From Paenibacillus sp. FSL R7-0337 (GTDB taxonomy: Bacteria > Bacillota > Bacilli > Paenibacillales > Paenibacillaceae), in assembly GCF_037969875.1 (NCBI RefSeq), contig NZ_CP150218.1, forward strand, positions 806,001-870,000: a DNA stretch of 64,000 nucleotides. Reading direction: 5' to 3'. The notes below the pieces were generated by a model that was not told where the DNA came from, ran no database searches, and saw only the letters and a list, made by a program, of their open reading frames with translations. This document shows, piece after piece, positions 1 to 7,329 of this stretch. The position numbers and the translations under genes were made by a program. Positions within the stretch are counted from its first letter, which is position 1. Each line of letters starts with the position of its first letter.

Positions 1-111
1 CGCCATAATGAAGCCGATCAGCTTGCTTCGAATACGCAGGAATAAGGCCAAGAGAGCGCCAATCATGACCGCCGAGCCGGAGACTGCGCCCCATAATAAT
101 GCGTTCCCCAT
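1..111 (-). CDS. ZIP family metal transporter, N-terminal fragment
   Basis: Only the first 37 codons are present; the gene runs off the left edge. The translation begins MNALL-like (MGNALLWGAVSGSAVMIGA), then a hydrophobic helix, a basic RIRSK turn and the start of a second helix (LIGFIMA). This is the usual N-terminus of ZIP (ZupT-like) divalent metal permeases of Firmicutes, which import zinc or other divalent cations. The ATG at 111 is preferred because AGAAGG lies 9 bases before it; an upstream in-frame GTG at 120 would overlap that ribosome binding site. Family call rests on a short fragment. Confidence 0.55.
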   Translation of the reverse strand, partial: MGNALLWGAVSGSAVMIGALLALFLRIRSKLIGFIMA

Positions 112-286
112 TCGATTCACCTTCTTATAAGATATTGGCATCATTACAATGCATAAGAATAGTTTACACACGAATGAAGAAAGGCAAACACCCTGCATAG
201 TACAACTAAATTGCACGGATTCATTTGTATTGAAAGGGGTAACTTAGAAATAACAATCTCTATTAACCGAAGGATGGGATCATACT

Positions 287-622
287 ATGGAAGCAAACGT
301 ACAGAAGCTTATCGATTGGCTGGAAGCCCGCAAGGATACAACGCTTGTTATCGAAAAGCGGGAGCTGGAGGATCTGGACACTGTCCATTTCAAGCTGGAG
401 ACCGTAGACTACCGGAACGCTGACGATGTCATTGATGATTATCTGGACAGTGCGGTCATTCTGCGCGGTACAGGCAGTACCCTGAATGCCGATGGTGAGC
501 TGGTGCCCCTGCCGCAGCCGGGATATGAGCTGGCAGTGAGCGGGCTACAGCTTCATGAAGTGTCCGAAGCTAAGGTGGACCTGCAGACGAGCCGGGCGAT
601 ATATTCGCTGGCTGTAAGCTGA
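287..622 (+). CDS. conserved hypothetical protein, 111 aa
   Basis: I do not recognise a named family. The protein is small, acidic and soluble (many D/E; no signal peptide or membrane helix). It starts MEANVQKLIDWLEARKD and continues with alternating strand-like segments, suggesting a compact alpha/beta fold. The start has AAGGATGGG upstream. It is a single-gene unit: a promoter-length gap separates it from the divergent ZIP gene and a strong terminator follows 30 bases after the stop. Codon use matches its neighbours. Function unknown. Confidence 0.75.
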   Translation: MEANVQKLIDWLEARKDTTLVIEKRELEDLDTVHFKLETVDYRNADDVIDDYLDSAVILRGTGSTLNADGELVPLPQPGYELAVSGLQLHEVSEAKVDLQTSRAIYSLAVS

Positions 623-651
623 TTATCCGGCGGCTCCGGCCGTAAGAATCT

Positions 652-704
652 AAAGAGGGTGCAGCTCTAAGCCAACATACCGGCTTAGGACTGCACCCTC
701 TTTT
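652..704 (+). terminator. intrinsic terminator of the 287-622 gene
   Basis: Long near-perfect stem: AAAGAGGGTGCAG and TAAGCC pair with GGCTTA and CTGCACCCTCTTT, followed by TTTT. The T-run directly abuts the AT-rich end of repeat element R1 copy 1. Confidence 0.85.
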
Positions 705-705
705 C

Positions 706-804
706 AAATATAAGAATTTATGTTTTTTGCGCTATAAATTATCCTTCTATTTCTCGCCGAAACGGCACCGTCCTATAAAAGGACAGCAAAATCGTTTCCA
801 CTTG
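706..804 (-). repeat. R1 element, copy 1 (palindrome plus conserved tail)
   Basis: Read on the minus strand it starts CAAG, has an imperfect GAAACG...CCGTTTC palindrome, then GCGAGAAATAGAAGGATAA and an AT tail ending CTTATATTT. It matches copies at 12812, 23889 and 58768. The hairpin end faces the 3' end of murB; the tail abuts the terminator of the opposing gene. Confidence 0.85.
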
Positions 805-818
805 GCAAAAACTATGGC

Positions 819-1733
819 CTATAATTCTTCCCCGATAATCTCCACTTCCGTCTCCAGCTCTACATCGAACTTGTGCTTCACCGCTGAGCGGACATGCTGG
901 ATTAATCCGATATAATCACTGGCCGTTGCATTGTCGGCGTTGATAATGAAGCCCGCATGCTTACGCGAGACCTCTGCGCCTCCGATGCGCGTACCCTGGA
1001 GTCCGCTCTCCTGAATCAGCTGCCCCGCGAACCGGCCCGGCGGCCGCTTGAAGACACTGCCGCAGGACGGATACTCCAGCGGCTGCTTCGATTCCCGCAG
1101 ATAGGTTAACTCATCCATGGACGCCTTAATCGCGGCAGGATCGCCTGGAAGAAGCTTGAATCTCGCCTCCAGTACAATATACTGTCCGCTGGCGAAGAGG
1201 CTGCTGCGGTATCCCCATTCCAGCTGATCGCTGTGCAGGGTGAGGAGCTGGCCATTCTGATCGATCACAAGCGCACTGTGCAGGACATCCTTCACTTCAC
1301 CGCCGTAGGCTCCGGCATTCATATACAGAGCCCCGCCTACCGTGCCGGGGATGCCGCAGGCGAATTCCAGACCGGTCAGCTCCTGCTCCAGCGCATAGCG
1401 CGAGACATCGATAATCTTCGCCCCGCACTGCGCATACAGCAGCCCGTCACGGATGCCCATCCCGGACAGATCCGAGGTCTGGAGCACGATGCCGCGGATG
1501 CCTCCGTCCCGGATAATGACATTGGAGCCGTTGCCGAGAATCGTAAGCGGGATCTGATGATCAAGGGCATAGGCAGAGATGATCTGGATCTCTTCATATG
1601 TAACCGGGGCAGCCAAGATATCCGCTTCGCCGCCCATGCGGGTATAGACCAGATCCTTAAGGCTCTCACGGCGCTTCAGCGAGCCTGCTGTTACTAGCGG
1701 CTGTAAATCCTCATATATGTTGTCAATATTCAT
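819..1733 (-). CDS. murB: UDP-N-acetylenolpyruvoylglucosamine reductase MurB
   Basis: MurB makes UDP-MurNAc: it reduces the enolpyruvyl group with NADPH via bound FAD, in the cytosol, in the second committed step of peptidoglycan synthesis. At 304 residues it has normal length. Visible motifs: the FAD-binding GNGSNVIIRDGG near residue 70, GIPGTVGGALYMNAGAYGGE near 130-150, the YRSS active-site arginine region near 175, and CGSVFKRP with the catalytic serine near 225, ending AGFIIN. The start is supported by AGGAG 8 bases upstream. It stands alone here, downstream of the fhuF-like gene but separated from it by a hairpin. Confidence 0.95.
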   Translation of the reverse strand: MNIDNIYEDLQPLVTAGSLKRRESLKDLVYTRMGGEADILAAPVTYEEIQIISAYALDHQIPLTILGNGSNVIIRDGGIRGIVLQTSDLSGMGIRDGLLYAQCGAKIIDVSRYALEQELTGLEFACGIPGTVGGALYMNAGAYGGEVKDVLHSALVIDQNGQLLTLHSDQLEWGYRSSLFASGQYIVLEARFKLLPGDPAAIKASMDELTYLRESKQPLEYPSCGSVFKRPPGRFAGQLIQESGLQGTRIGGAEVSRKHAGFIINADNATASDYIGLIQHVRSAVKHKFDVELETEVEIIGEEL

Positions 1734-1820
1734 TCTTCATACTCCTAACTCTATGAACAAGGTAATGGTGGTGCTCATCGCCGGGCCATCACGGCTTCAG
1801 CAACCACAACTTTAACAACG

Positions 1821-1853
1821 AACAGGCTCCCTTGTCAATGACAGGAGCCTGTT
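1821..1853 (-). terminator. hairpin between the fhuF-like gene and murB
   Basis: Perfect 10-bp stem AACAGGCTCC / GGAGCCTGTT with a 13-base loop. No strong U-tract follows on the minus strand, so it may be a leaky terminator or a processing hairpin. Confidence 0.6.
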
Positions 1854-1901
1854 AAGAAGCTGCATATAGCAATATTATGCTTCGAAATTCCCAATTATAC
1901 C

Positions 1902-2711
1902 CTATTTGACAGCCGCCGTGCTCTCGGAACGGAATTCCACCCGCCGTGCGGACCGTTCCTCCTCCTTCATCCGGGGACAGGTATAACACAGCCGCCCGCC
2001 CTCAGTCCTGTAATACATGCAGCAGCGGTTACGCATCTGAACCGTCTGCTGCGGGTCCGCGAGCGATTCGATTCTCCGCACCTTCACCTGGAACGGATTC
2101 CGCGGCATCCCGAATACGGCAGCAGGCAGCTCATCCTTCAGATAGGCGTAATCCTCCTCCAGCCGGCGTAGCTGGAGCGGATCTGTAAGCTCAGCAGCAA
2201 AGGCTTCCGCATAATAATTGAATTTGGTCGGCATCTGTCCCCAGATCTCCCCAAGCGAAAGGCCACTCACCTGTGAAGCCATGCGGATCAGCGGCACGGC
2301 TGTGCTCTGGTAGAAGCTGGTGAGCACCTCATTGCGCCAGGCCTTCCGTTCAGGCTCATCCGCAGGAGCTTGTCCCATCCCCCATTCACGAAGCGAGAAG
2401 GCAACACGGCAGTAGCCGTCTGCCGGAACGAGATGCAGCTGAAGGTTCCGTAAGCTGAAGTCCGGTACACATAGGTAGCCGGTCACGGAATACTGGACCG
2501 CGAGTGCAATAATGCTCAGATAACCACCGAAATACGCACCGGCCGCTTTATCGTCAAGCGCCTTCATCAGCGGCCGGTAAGCCTCCATGAAGGTCCTCAT
2601 CCCCGCCTCTTCTGCCAGTTCTGCAGCGGCGAAGGAATACACGGCTCCTTCGGGTACCTTAGCATGGAGATCGAACTTGGAACTATATTCTTGCCTCAGG
2701 AATTCATTCAT
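1902..2711 (-). CDS. FhuF-like siderophore ferric reductase
   Basis: Likely releases iron from imported ferric siderophores by reducing Fe(III) in the cytosol. The 269-residue protein has the N-terminal IucA/IucC-FhuF-type region and, at the C-terminus (about residues 229-248), the FhuF Cys cluster CC-x10-C-x2-C that binds a [2Fe-2S] centre (RCCMYY...LCYTCPR). It starts 9 bases after the stop of the siderophore ATPase, so the two are co-transcribed from the Fur-boxed promoter. No permease or binding protein gene is present, so the pair probably serves transporters encoded elsewhere. The C-terminal tail after the Cys cluster is longer than usual (RSARRVEFRSESTAAVK). Confidence 0.85.
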   Translation of the reverse strand: MNEFLRQEYSSKFDLHAKVPEGAVYSFAAAELAEEAGMRTFMEAYRPLMKALDDKAAGAYFGGYLSIIALAVQYSVTGYLCVPDFSLRNLQLHLVPADGYCRVAFSLREWGMGQAPADEPERKAWRNEVLTSFYQSTAVPLIRMASQVSGLSLGEIWGQMPTKFNYYAEAFAAELTDPLQLRRLEEDYAYLKDELPAAVFGMPRNPFQVKVRRIESLADPQQTVQMRNRCCMYYRTEGGRLCYTCPRMKEEERSARRVEFRSESTAAVK

Positions 2712-2720
2712 GTTCCTCTC

Positions 2721-3527
2721 CTACAGCCCGGCAACTTTGTACGCAGCCAGCTCGTAAGGCAGACAGAGCGGCACACCTGTACGCGGATCAGGCACAATAT
2801 CCGCCTCAATGCCGAATACCTCACGCAGCACTGCCGGTGTCATTACCTCATTCGGAGCGCCTTCACTGATCACATTGCCGGATTTGATCGCTACCATGTG
2901 CTGCGCGTAACGGGAGGCATGGTTCAAATCATGGACAACCATAATGATCGTCCGGCCTTCCTGCTCATTCAGCTTCTGCAGCAGCTGAAGCACCTCCAGC
3001 TGATGGGCCATATCCAGGAAAGTCGTCGGCTCATCAAGGAACAGAATCTCCGTCTGCTGTGCCAGCGCCATAGCGATCCAGGCCCGCTGCCGTTGTCCGC
3101 CGGAGAGCCGGTCAATCGGCCGGTCACGGAATTCATTCATACCGGTCAATTCAATCGCCTCGGCAATAATGCTGCGGTCTTCAGGCGTCAGGCTGCCGAA
3201 GCCCTTCTGATGCGGATACCGGCCGTACCCTACCAGCTCAGATACCGTTAAGCCGTCCGGGGCAGTAGGATTCTGCGGCAGAATCGCCAACTGGCGGGCC
3301 ACCTCTTTGGTAGACAGATTATGAATGGACTTCCCGTCCAGCATGACATTCCCGCTCTTAGGCTTCATGATCCGGGCCATCGTCTTCAGAATCGTGGACT
3401 TCCCGGAGCCGTTCGCTCCGACGAGCGCCGTAATCTTCCCTGTCGGAAGCGACAGATTCAGCCCCTTTACAATCATTGTCTCCGCATATCCGATGCTCAG
3501 CTGCTCTGTATTTAAACGTTCCGACAT
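2721..3527 (-). CDS. iron-siderophore ABC transporter ATP-binding protein (FecE/FhuC type)
   Basis: ATPase subunit that energises uptake of ferric siderophores through FecCD-type permeases. Walker [10 protein letters not shown] at residues 37-45, Q-loop LPQNPTAP, signature LSGGQRQR, Walker [10 protein letters not shown]-loop VVHDL. An in-frame ATG exists at 3560, but the ATG at 3525-3527 has GAGGAGTG 6 bases upstream and begins [10 protein letters not shown] as in the family, giving 268 residues. It is the first gene of a two-gene Fur-type operon with the FhuF-like gene. Substrate cannot be read from the ATPase alone. Confidence 0.9.
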   Translation of the reverse strand: MSERLNTEQLSIGYAETMIVKGLNLSLPTGKITALVGANGSGKSTILKTMARIMKPKSGNVMLDGKSIHNLSTKEVARQLAILPQNPTAPDGLTVSELVGYGRYPHQKGFGSLTPEDRSIIAEAIELTGMNEFRDRPIDRLSGGQRQRAWIAMALAQQTEILFLDEPTTFLDMAHQLEVLQLLQKLNEQEGRTIIMVVHDLNHASRYAQHMVAIKSGNVISEGAPNEVMTPAVLREVFGIEADIVPDPRTGVPLCLPYELAAYKVAGL

Positions 3528-3622
3528 GATAACACTCCTCGTATAAATGTAATGGAGCAAGGCTCCTCTATTATAAATATGGCTATGAAACAGACAAGCT
3601 CAATTATTGCTTATAGATTGAT

Positions 3623-3641
3623 GATATTGATTCTCATTATC
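3623..3641. promoter_or_regulatory. Fur box
   Basis: GATATTGATTCTCATTATC matches the 19-bp Fur consensus GATAATGATAATCATTATC at 16 of 19 positions. It lies about 95 bases upstream of the siderophore ATPase start, as expected for iron repression of this operon. Confidence 0.8.
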
Positions 3642-3656
3642 TCTGTCAACTAAAAC

Positions 3657-3699
3657 GTAAAAACGGCCGCCTCCGCATGAAGCAGAAACAGCCGTCTTT
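3657..3699 (-). terminator. intrinsic terminator of kimA
   Basis: On the minus strand AAGACGGC ... GCCGTTTTT forms a stem with an inner CTGC/GCGG pairing and a U-tract. It follows the kimA stop and separates kimA from the Fur promoter. Confidence 0.75.
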
Positions 3700-3714
3700 C
3701 TATAATCTTCTATA

Positions 3715-5532
3715 TTATTTATGCAGATGGAAAGGAACCGTGGCGATGACAATATCCTTCTGATTCATCAGATAAGAGCGGATGAACAAGCTGGTCTGAT
3801 TATGCAGCACCGCCTGCCACCAATGCTTGGTAACGAATTGCGGAATCAGGACGGTAATATGATCCGTTGAAGAGGTCTTCCACTCTACTGTATCGATGAA
3901 TTTCACCAGCGGGCGGATAATACTGCGGTAGCGGGAGCGCAGTACGATCAGGCGTACTCCGGGGTTCCACTCCTCCCACTTCTGCTCCATCTTGTGAATC
4001 TCTTCTTCATCAAAGCCTACATATACAGCGACCACATTATCAGTCAATGACTTCGCATAGCTGATCGAATGTAGTACTGCGCGGGTCACACCGGCGACCG
4101 GAACGACTACGGTGCTTCCTTTGATACAAGGCTTATCGGTAGCGGGACAGATCCGCAGCTGATCGGCAATATTCATATAATGGCGGTGAATCCGGTGGAA
4201 CACGATAATGACGACCGGCAGGAAGATGAAGGCCATCCACACGCTGGAGAATTTGGTGATAATGAAGATCATGGTGATCGTTAACGTGGTGAGCATCCCG
4301 ACCGTATTCACGGCGAACTTGCTCTGCCAGCCTTGCGGCTTCGTTCTGTACCATTGGACCATCATTCCTAGCTGCGACAGCGTGAACGGAATGAATACCC
4401 CTACTGCATATAATGGAATGAGTCCTTCCGTATTCCCGTGAAATGCAGCTACGAGCACTGCCGACATGACGCCGAGGAAAATAATGCCGTTGGAGAAGCC
4501 AAGCCGGTCGCCGCGCACCATGAAGGCATGGGGCAGATATTTGTCTTTGGCGAACATGAACGCCAGCAGCGGGAAGGCCGAGTAAGCCGTATTGGCTGCC
4601 AGGAACAGGATAACCGCCGTAATCCCCTGAATGAAGAAGTACAGCCCGCCACGGCCGAAGGTAGACTCGGTAATCTGTGAGACCACGGTGGCCTTCTCAT
4701 CGGGCATGATGCCGTACCAGTAAGCCAGCAGCGTAATGCCTGTGAACATAGCTCCGAGAATGAGGCCCATGAGCATCAGCGTTTTGGCTGCATTTTTCTC
4801 CGCCGGCGCTTTGAAGTTAGGAATGGCATTGGAGACCGCCTCTACCCCGGTTAGGGCCGAACAACCGGAGCTGAATGCCTTCAGCAGCAGGAACATACTG
4901 ACATTGGAGACTGCCGTACCAATCTCAGGAACGTGTGCATGAGCCCCGCCGGTTGCATATTTGAAGATCCCTGCGATAATCAGCACGAAGATGGAGACGA
5001 CGAACAGATAGACCGGGATGGCGATGAACGAAGCCGATTCGGTCACCCCGCGCAGATTAACAATCGTTAAGAGTACGATAACAGATACCGCTATGAGGAC
5101 ACTATGATTATGCAGATTTGGAAAAGCTGAAGTGATCGCGTCCGTCCCCGCCGAGGCGCTTACCGCCACCGTCAGAATGTAATCCACCAGCAGCGAGCCG
5201 CCAGCCAGAAGCCCAGTATGCACTCCAAGATTGGTTTTGGCTACAATATAAGCTCCTCCGCCCTGCGGATAAGCGAATATCGTCTGCCGATAGGACAGAA
5301 TCAGAATAGCCAGCAAGCCCAGTACGGCTAATGCAATTGGCAAGGAGTACCAGATGGCGGTGAACCCGGCGGCCACCAGTACGATTAGAATTTGTTCTGT
5401 TCCGTAGGCTACAGACGAGAGCGCATCAGAAGACAGGACAGCCAGTGCTTTCACCTTGGATAACTTTTCATGATCGAGTTCGTTCGACTTCATCGGACGC
5501 CCGATCAATAGTCGTTTTACCTTGCTTACCAT
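3715..5532 (-). CDS. kimA: potassium transporter KimA (YdaO) type, APC superfamily
   Basis: High-affinity potassium uptake in the membrane, driven by protons in the characterised homologue. The N-terminal ~450 residues hold about 12 membrane helices with the family's hallmark stretches (LSSDALSSVAYGTEQ, YPQGGGAYIVAK, LLVDYILTVAVSASAGTDAITSAFPN, FSSGCSALTGVEAVSNAIP), followed by a ~150-residue cytosolic C-terminal domain. The ORF opens at 5592, but MVSKVKRLLIGRPMKS at 5532 aligns with the B. subtilis N-terminus and has AGAGAGG upstream, although with a long spacer. Transcription is read through a c-di-AMP riboswitch directly upstream, which agrees with the functional call. Confidence 0.92.
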   Translation of the reverse strand: MVSKVKRLLIGRPMKSNELDHEKLSKVKALAVLSSDALSSVAYGTEQILIVLVAAGFTAIWYSLPIALAVLGLLAILILSYRQTIFAYPQGGGAYIVAKTNLGVHTGLLAGGSLLVDYILTVAVSASAGTDAITSAFPNLHNHSVLIAVSVIVLLTIVNLRGVTESASFIAIPVYLFVVSIFVLIIAGIFKYATGGAHAHVPEIGTAVSNVSMFLLLKAFSSGCSALTGVEAVSNAIPNFKAPAEKNAAKTLMLMGLILGAMFTGITLLAYWYGIMPDEKATVVSQITESTFGRGGLYFFIQGITAVILFLAANTAYSAFPLLAFMFAKDKYLPHAFMVRGDRLGFSNGIIFLGVMSAVLVAAFHGNTEGLIPLYAVGVFIPFTLSQLGMMVQWYRTKPQGWQSKFAVNTVGMLTTLTITMIFIITKFSSVWMAFIFLPVVIIVFHRIHRHYMNIADQLRICPATDKPCIKGSTVVVPVAGVTRAVLHSISYAKSLTDNVVAVYVGFDEEEIHKMEQKWEEWNPGVRLIVLRSRYRSIIRPLVKFIDTVEWKTSSTDHITVLIPQFVTKHWWQAVLHNQTSLFIRSYLMNQKDIVIATVPFHLHK

Positions 5533-5618
5533 TGTAGTAACAGTTCCTCTCTTGGTTAAGTTGAAAATGGGGTTTCCCTGCGCTGTTTTCATAAGTGGAT
5601 TTCATAAATGCAGGCACC

Positions 5619-5648
5619 AAAATAAGCATACGGAAATGATCCGCATGC
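5619..5648 (-). terminator. expression-platform terminator of the kimA riboswitch
   Basis: GCATGCGG pairs with CCGTATGC, followed by TTATTTTGG on the minus strand. It sits between the aptamer and kimA, so c-di-AMP binding is expected to favour termination. Confidence 0.75.
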
Positions 5649-5671
5649 CTAATGTGCATGGTCATTATCCC

Positions 5672-5828
5672 ACTAGTGGCTTACGAGGTTAGCTGGCGGA
5701 TTCGGACTGTGGTAGCCCTACGGTTACAGCCCTTGCGGCCTGCTCCGATTCACCCCTTTTGGCCTTGGCCAAAGTGTGGTTCCCCCGTTTTTCCTTCCGG
5801 AAAATTCAGCGCATATTCAACTTCTCAC
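5672..5828 (-). ncRNA. ydaO-yuaA c-di-AMP riboswitch
   Basis: On the minus strand the conserved blocks appear in order: GGGGGAACC, GGGGTGAATC, GGAGCAGGCCGCAAGGGC, ACCGTAGGGC, then CCGAATCCGCCAGCTAACC and TCGTAAGCC. This is the established pattern of the c-di-AMP class (Rfam ydaO-yuaA). In this class ligand binding shuts off potassium transporter genes. A terminator follows 24 bases downstream. Confidence 0.95.
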
Positions 5829-5836
5829 AAGGACTA

Positions 5837-5865
5837 ATATTAAGCTACAATACGTCTTCCGTAAA
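5837..5865 (-). promoter_or_regulatory. candidate sigma-A promoter for the riboswitch-kimA transcript
   Basis: -35 TTTACG, exactly 17 bases, -10 TAATAT on the minus strand; the start point would fall just upstream of the aptamer. Confidence 0.55.
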
Positions 5866-6047
5866 GCGTGGAAACAAATGAAAAAAGAATGAAAAGCACT
5901 CAAAACAATCAAATTCATCATCCGGTATGTCTTGATCTTTCATTCTCTTTCATTATCCCTTTATGGCGTGATTTTACAGGGTTTTTGTATATTATTTTTC
6001 GCTAAAATTAAGGGGATTCTCTTCTCTTCCTTCTGCCCGTCAGCTTC

Positions 6048-6482
6048 TTACTCTGCAGGCTCCTCTTTCCGTCCTGTCCAGAGCAGAATGGAGATTAAGA
6101 CAAAGGCTATAAGTGCAAGCAGAGGGATCGTAACAAATCCGAACCAATTCAGATAATCCTTGTTGCACGGTACGCCGATGGTGCAGGGAAGCACCTTGCT
6201 GAGCGCCGGAATTTTCTGCTCTGCATAATGATAAATAGAGATACAGCCGCCGATCAGACTAAGGGGAAGCACATAAGGAATGATCCGCTTGTCCGCCCGG
6301 TAGGTGGCGATCCCCAGCAGGAACAGCTGCGGGTACATGAAGATCCGCTGGAACCAGCACAGCTTGCACGGCTCGTAATGCAGGACCTCACTGAGATACA
6401 GGCTTCCCGCTACAGCCACCACACAGACGAACCAGGCCAAGTAGAGACAATTACGCCGGCAGAAGGCAGAGAAGGCTGTCAT
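6048..6482 (-). CDS. bdbC: disulfide oxidoreductase BdbC (DsbB family)
   Basis: Membrane quinone-linked oxidase that re-oxidises BdbD so that disulfides can form in exported proteins. 144 residues with four membrane helices. The two redox Cys pairs are visible: C39-x2-C42 (EPCKLCWFQR) in the first loop and C100/C106 (LPCTIGVPC) in the second. Its start overlaps the end of bdbD by 4 bases, so the two are translationally coupled. Homologues assist competence pseudopilin and other extracellular disulfide proteins. Confidence 0.92.
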   Translation of the reverse strand: MTAFSAFCRRNCLYLAWFVCVVAVAGSLYLSEVLHYEPCKLCWFQRIFMYPQLFLLGIATYRADKRIIPYVLPLSLIGGCISIYHYAEQKIPALSKVLPCTIGVPCNKDYLNWFGFVTIPLLALIAFVLISILLWTGRKEEPAE

Positions 6483-7237
6483 TGGGCAGCTCCCGCTGCT
6501 GCTGTAGCTGCTTGAATCTGAGCGTCAATCTCCTCCATATTGAAAGGCTCCTTCACCTTGATGCCGTTCACGAACAAGGAAGGTGTATTCGTTACGCCCG
6601 CATCCGTGCCAAGCTGAATATCCCGGTCCAGCTCCTTCTCATAGGTGCGGCCCTCAATATCCTTGCGCAGCAGGTCATAATCGACCGGCAGCTCCAGCTG
6701 CTTGGCGAGACTCACCATGAAGTCAGGCGTAGCCCACTCCTTGTCTTCATTCCCTTGGTTGGCATAGATCGCATCGAAGTATTTCCAGAACGCTTCCTGG
6801 TTCTGATGATACACCGATAGCGCTGCCAGGGAGGCCGTTCTGGAATCCTTGCCGATGAAGGCCAGATTCACGAAATAGAAGGCTGCTTTATTCTGATCTA
6901 CATAACCCTGAACGATCTGCGGTTTGATCACACCGGTGAACTGGGCGCAAGCCGGACATTTGAAATCGCCGAATTCCACAATTTTAACCGGAGCATCCTC
7001 CTTGCCAAGCCGCATCATTTCGCTGTAATTGAAGGCAACCGGCTTACTGTCTGTACCGGCAGGAGAAGAGTCCTTCGAAGCAAGTATGAATAAGCCTACA
7101 AAAATAATAACGACGATAGCCACCGTACTCACGATCAGAATTCTCGTTTTCTGCTTCTGCTGTTCCTGCTCTGCCCTGCGCTTCTCCTGCTTGCTCATTT
7201 GGGGAGCCATGACATTGTTCTTTTTTGTTTTGCTCAA
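6479..7237 (-). CDS. bdbD: thiol-disulfide oxidoreductase BdbD (DsbA family)
   Basis: Membrane-anchored oxidase that introduces disulfides into exported proteins; partner of BdbC. The 252-residue protein has a basic, Gln/Lys-rich N-terminus, one membrane anchor at about 33-53, then a DsbA-like domain with active site C94-P-A-C97 (FGDFKCPAC) and the cis-proline loop VTNTPSLFVNG. The start is TTG at 7237 with AAAGGA 8 bases upstream. First gene of the two-gene operon. Confidence 0.92.
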   Translation of the reverse strand: MSKTKKNNVMAPQMSKQEKRRAEQEQQKQKTRILIVSTVAIVVIIFVGLFILASKDSSPAGTDSKPVAFNYSEMMRLGKEDAPVKIVEFGDFKCPACAQFTGVIKPQIVQGYVDQNKAAFYFVNLAFIGKDSRTASLAALSVYHQNQEAFWKYFDAIYANQGNEDKEWATPDFMVSLAKQLELPVDYDLLRKDIEGRTYEKELDRDIQLGTDAGVTNTPSLFVNGIKVKEPFNMEEIDAQIQAATAAAGAAQ

Positions 7238-7329
7238 AGAGAGTTCCTTTCCGTCCTCAGGACTGTCGTGATAAAAGAATAGTTACTTTCAAATTATATA
7301 ATGTTAACTCTCTTGTTGGCAATCGCTGC

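Noticed and set aside
7291-7310. TAATGTTAACT near 7295, close to the conserved arm of the dif-like sites
   Set aside because: One arm only: the sequence six bases further out does not end in CATAA and matches neither our left arms nor the B. subtilis one.
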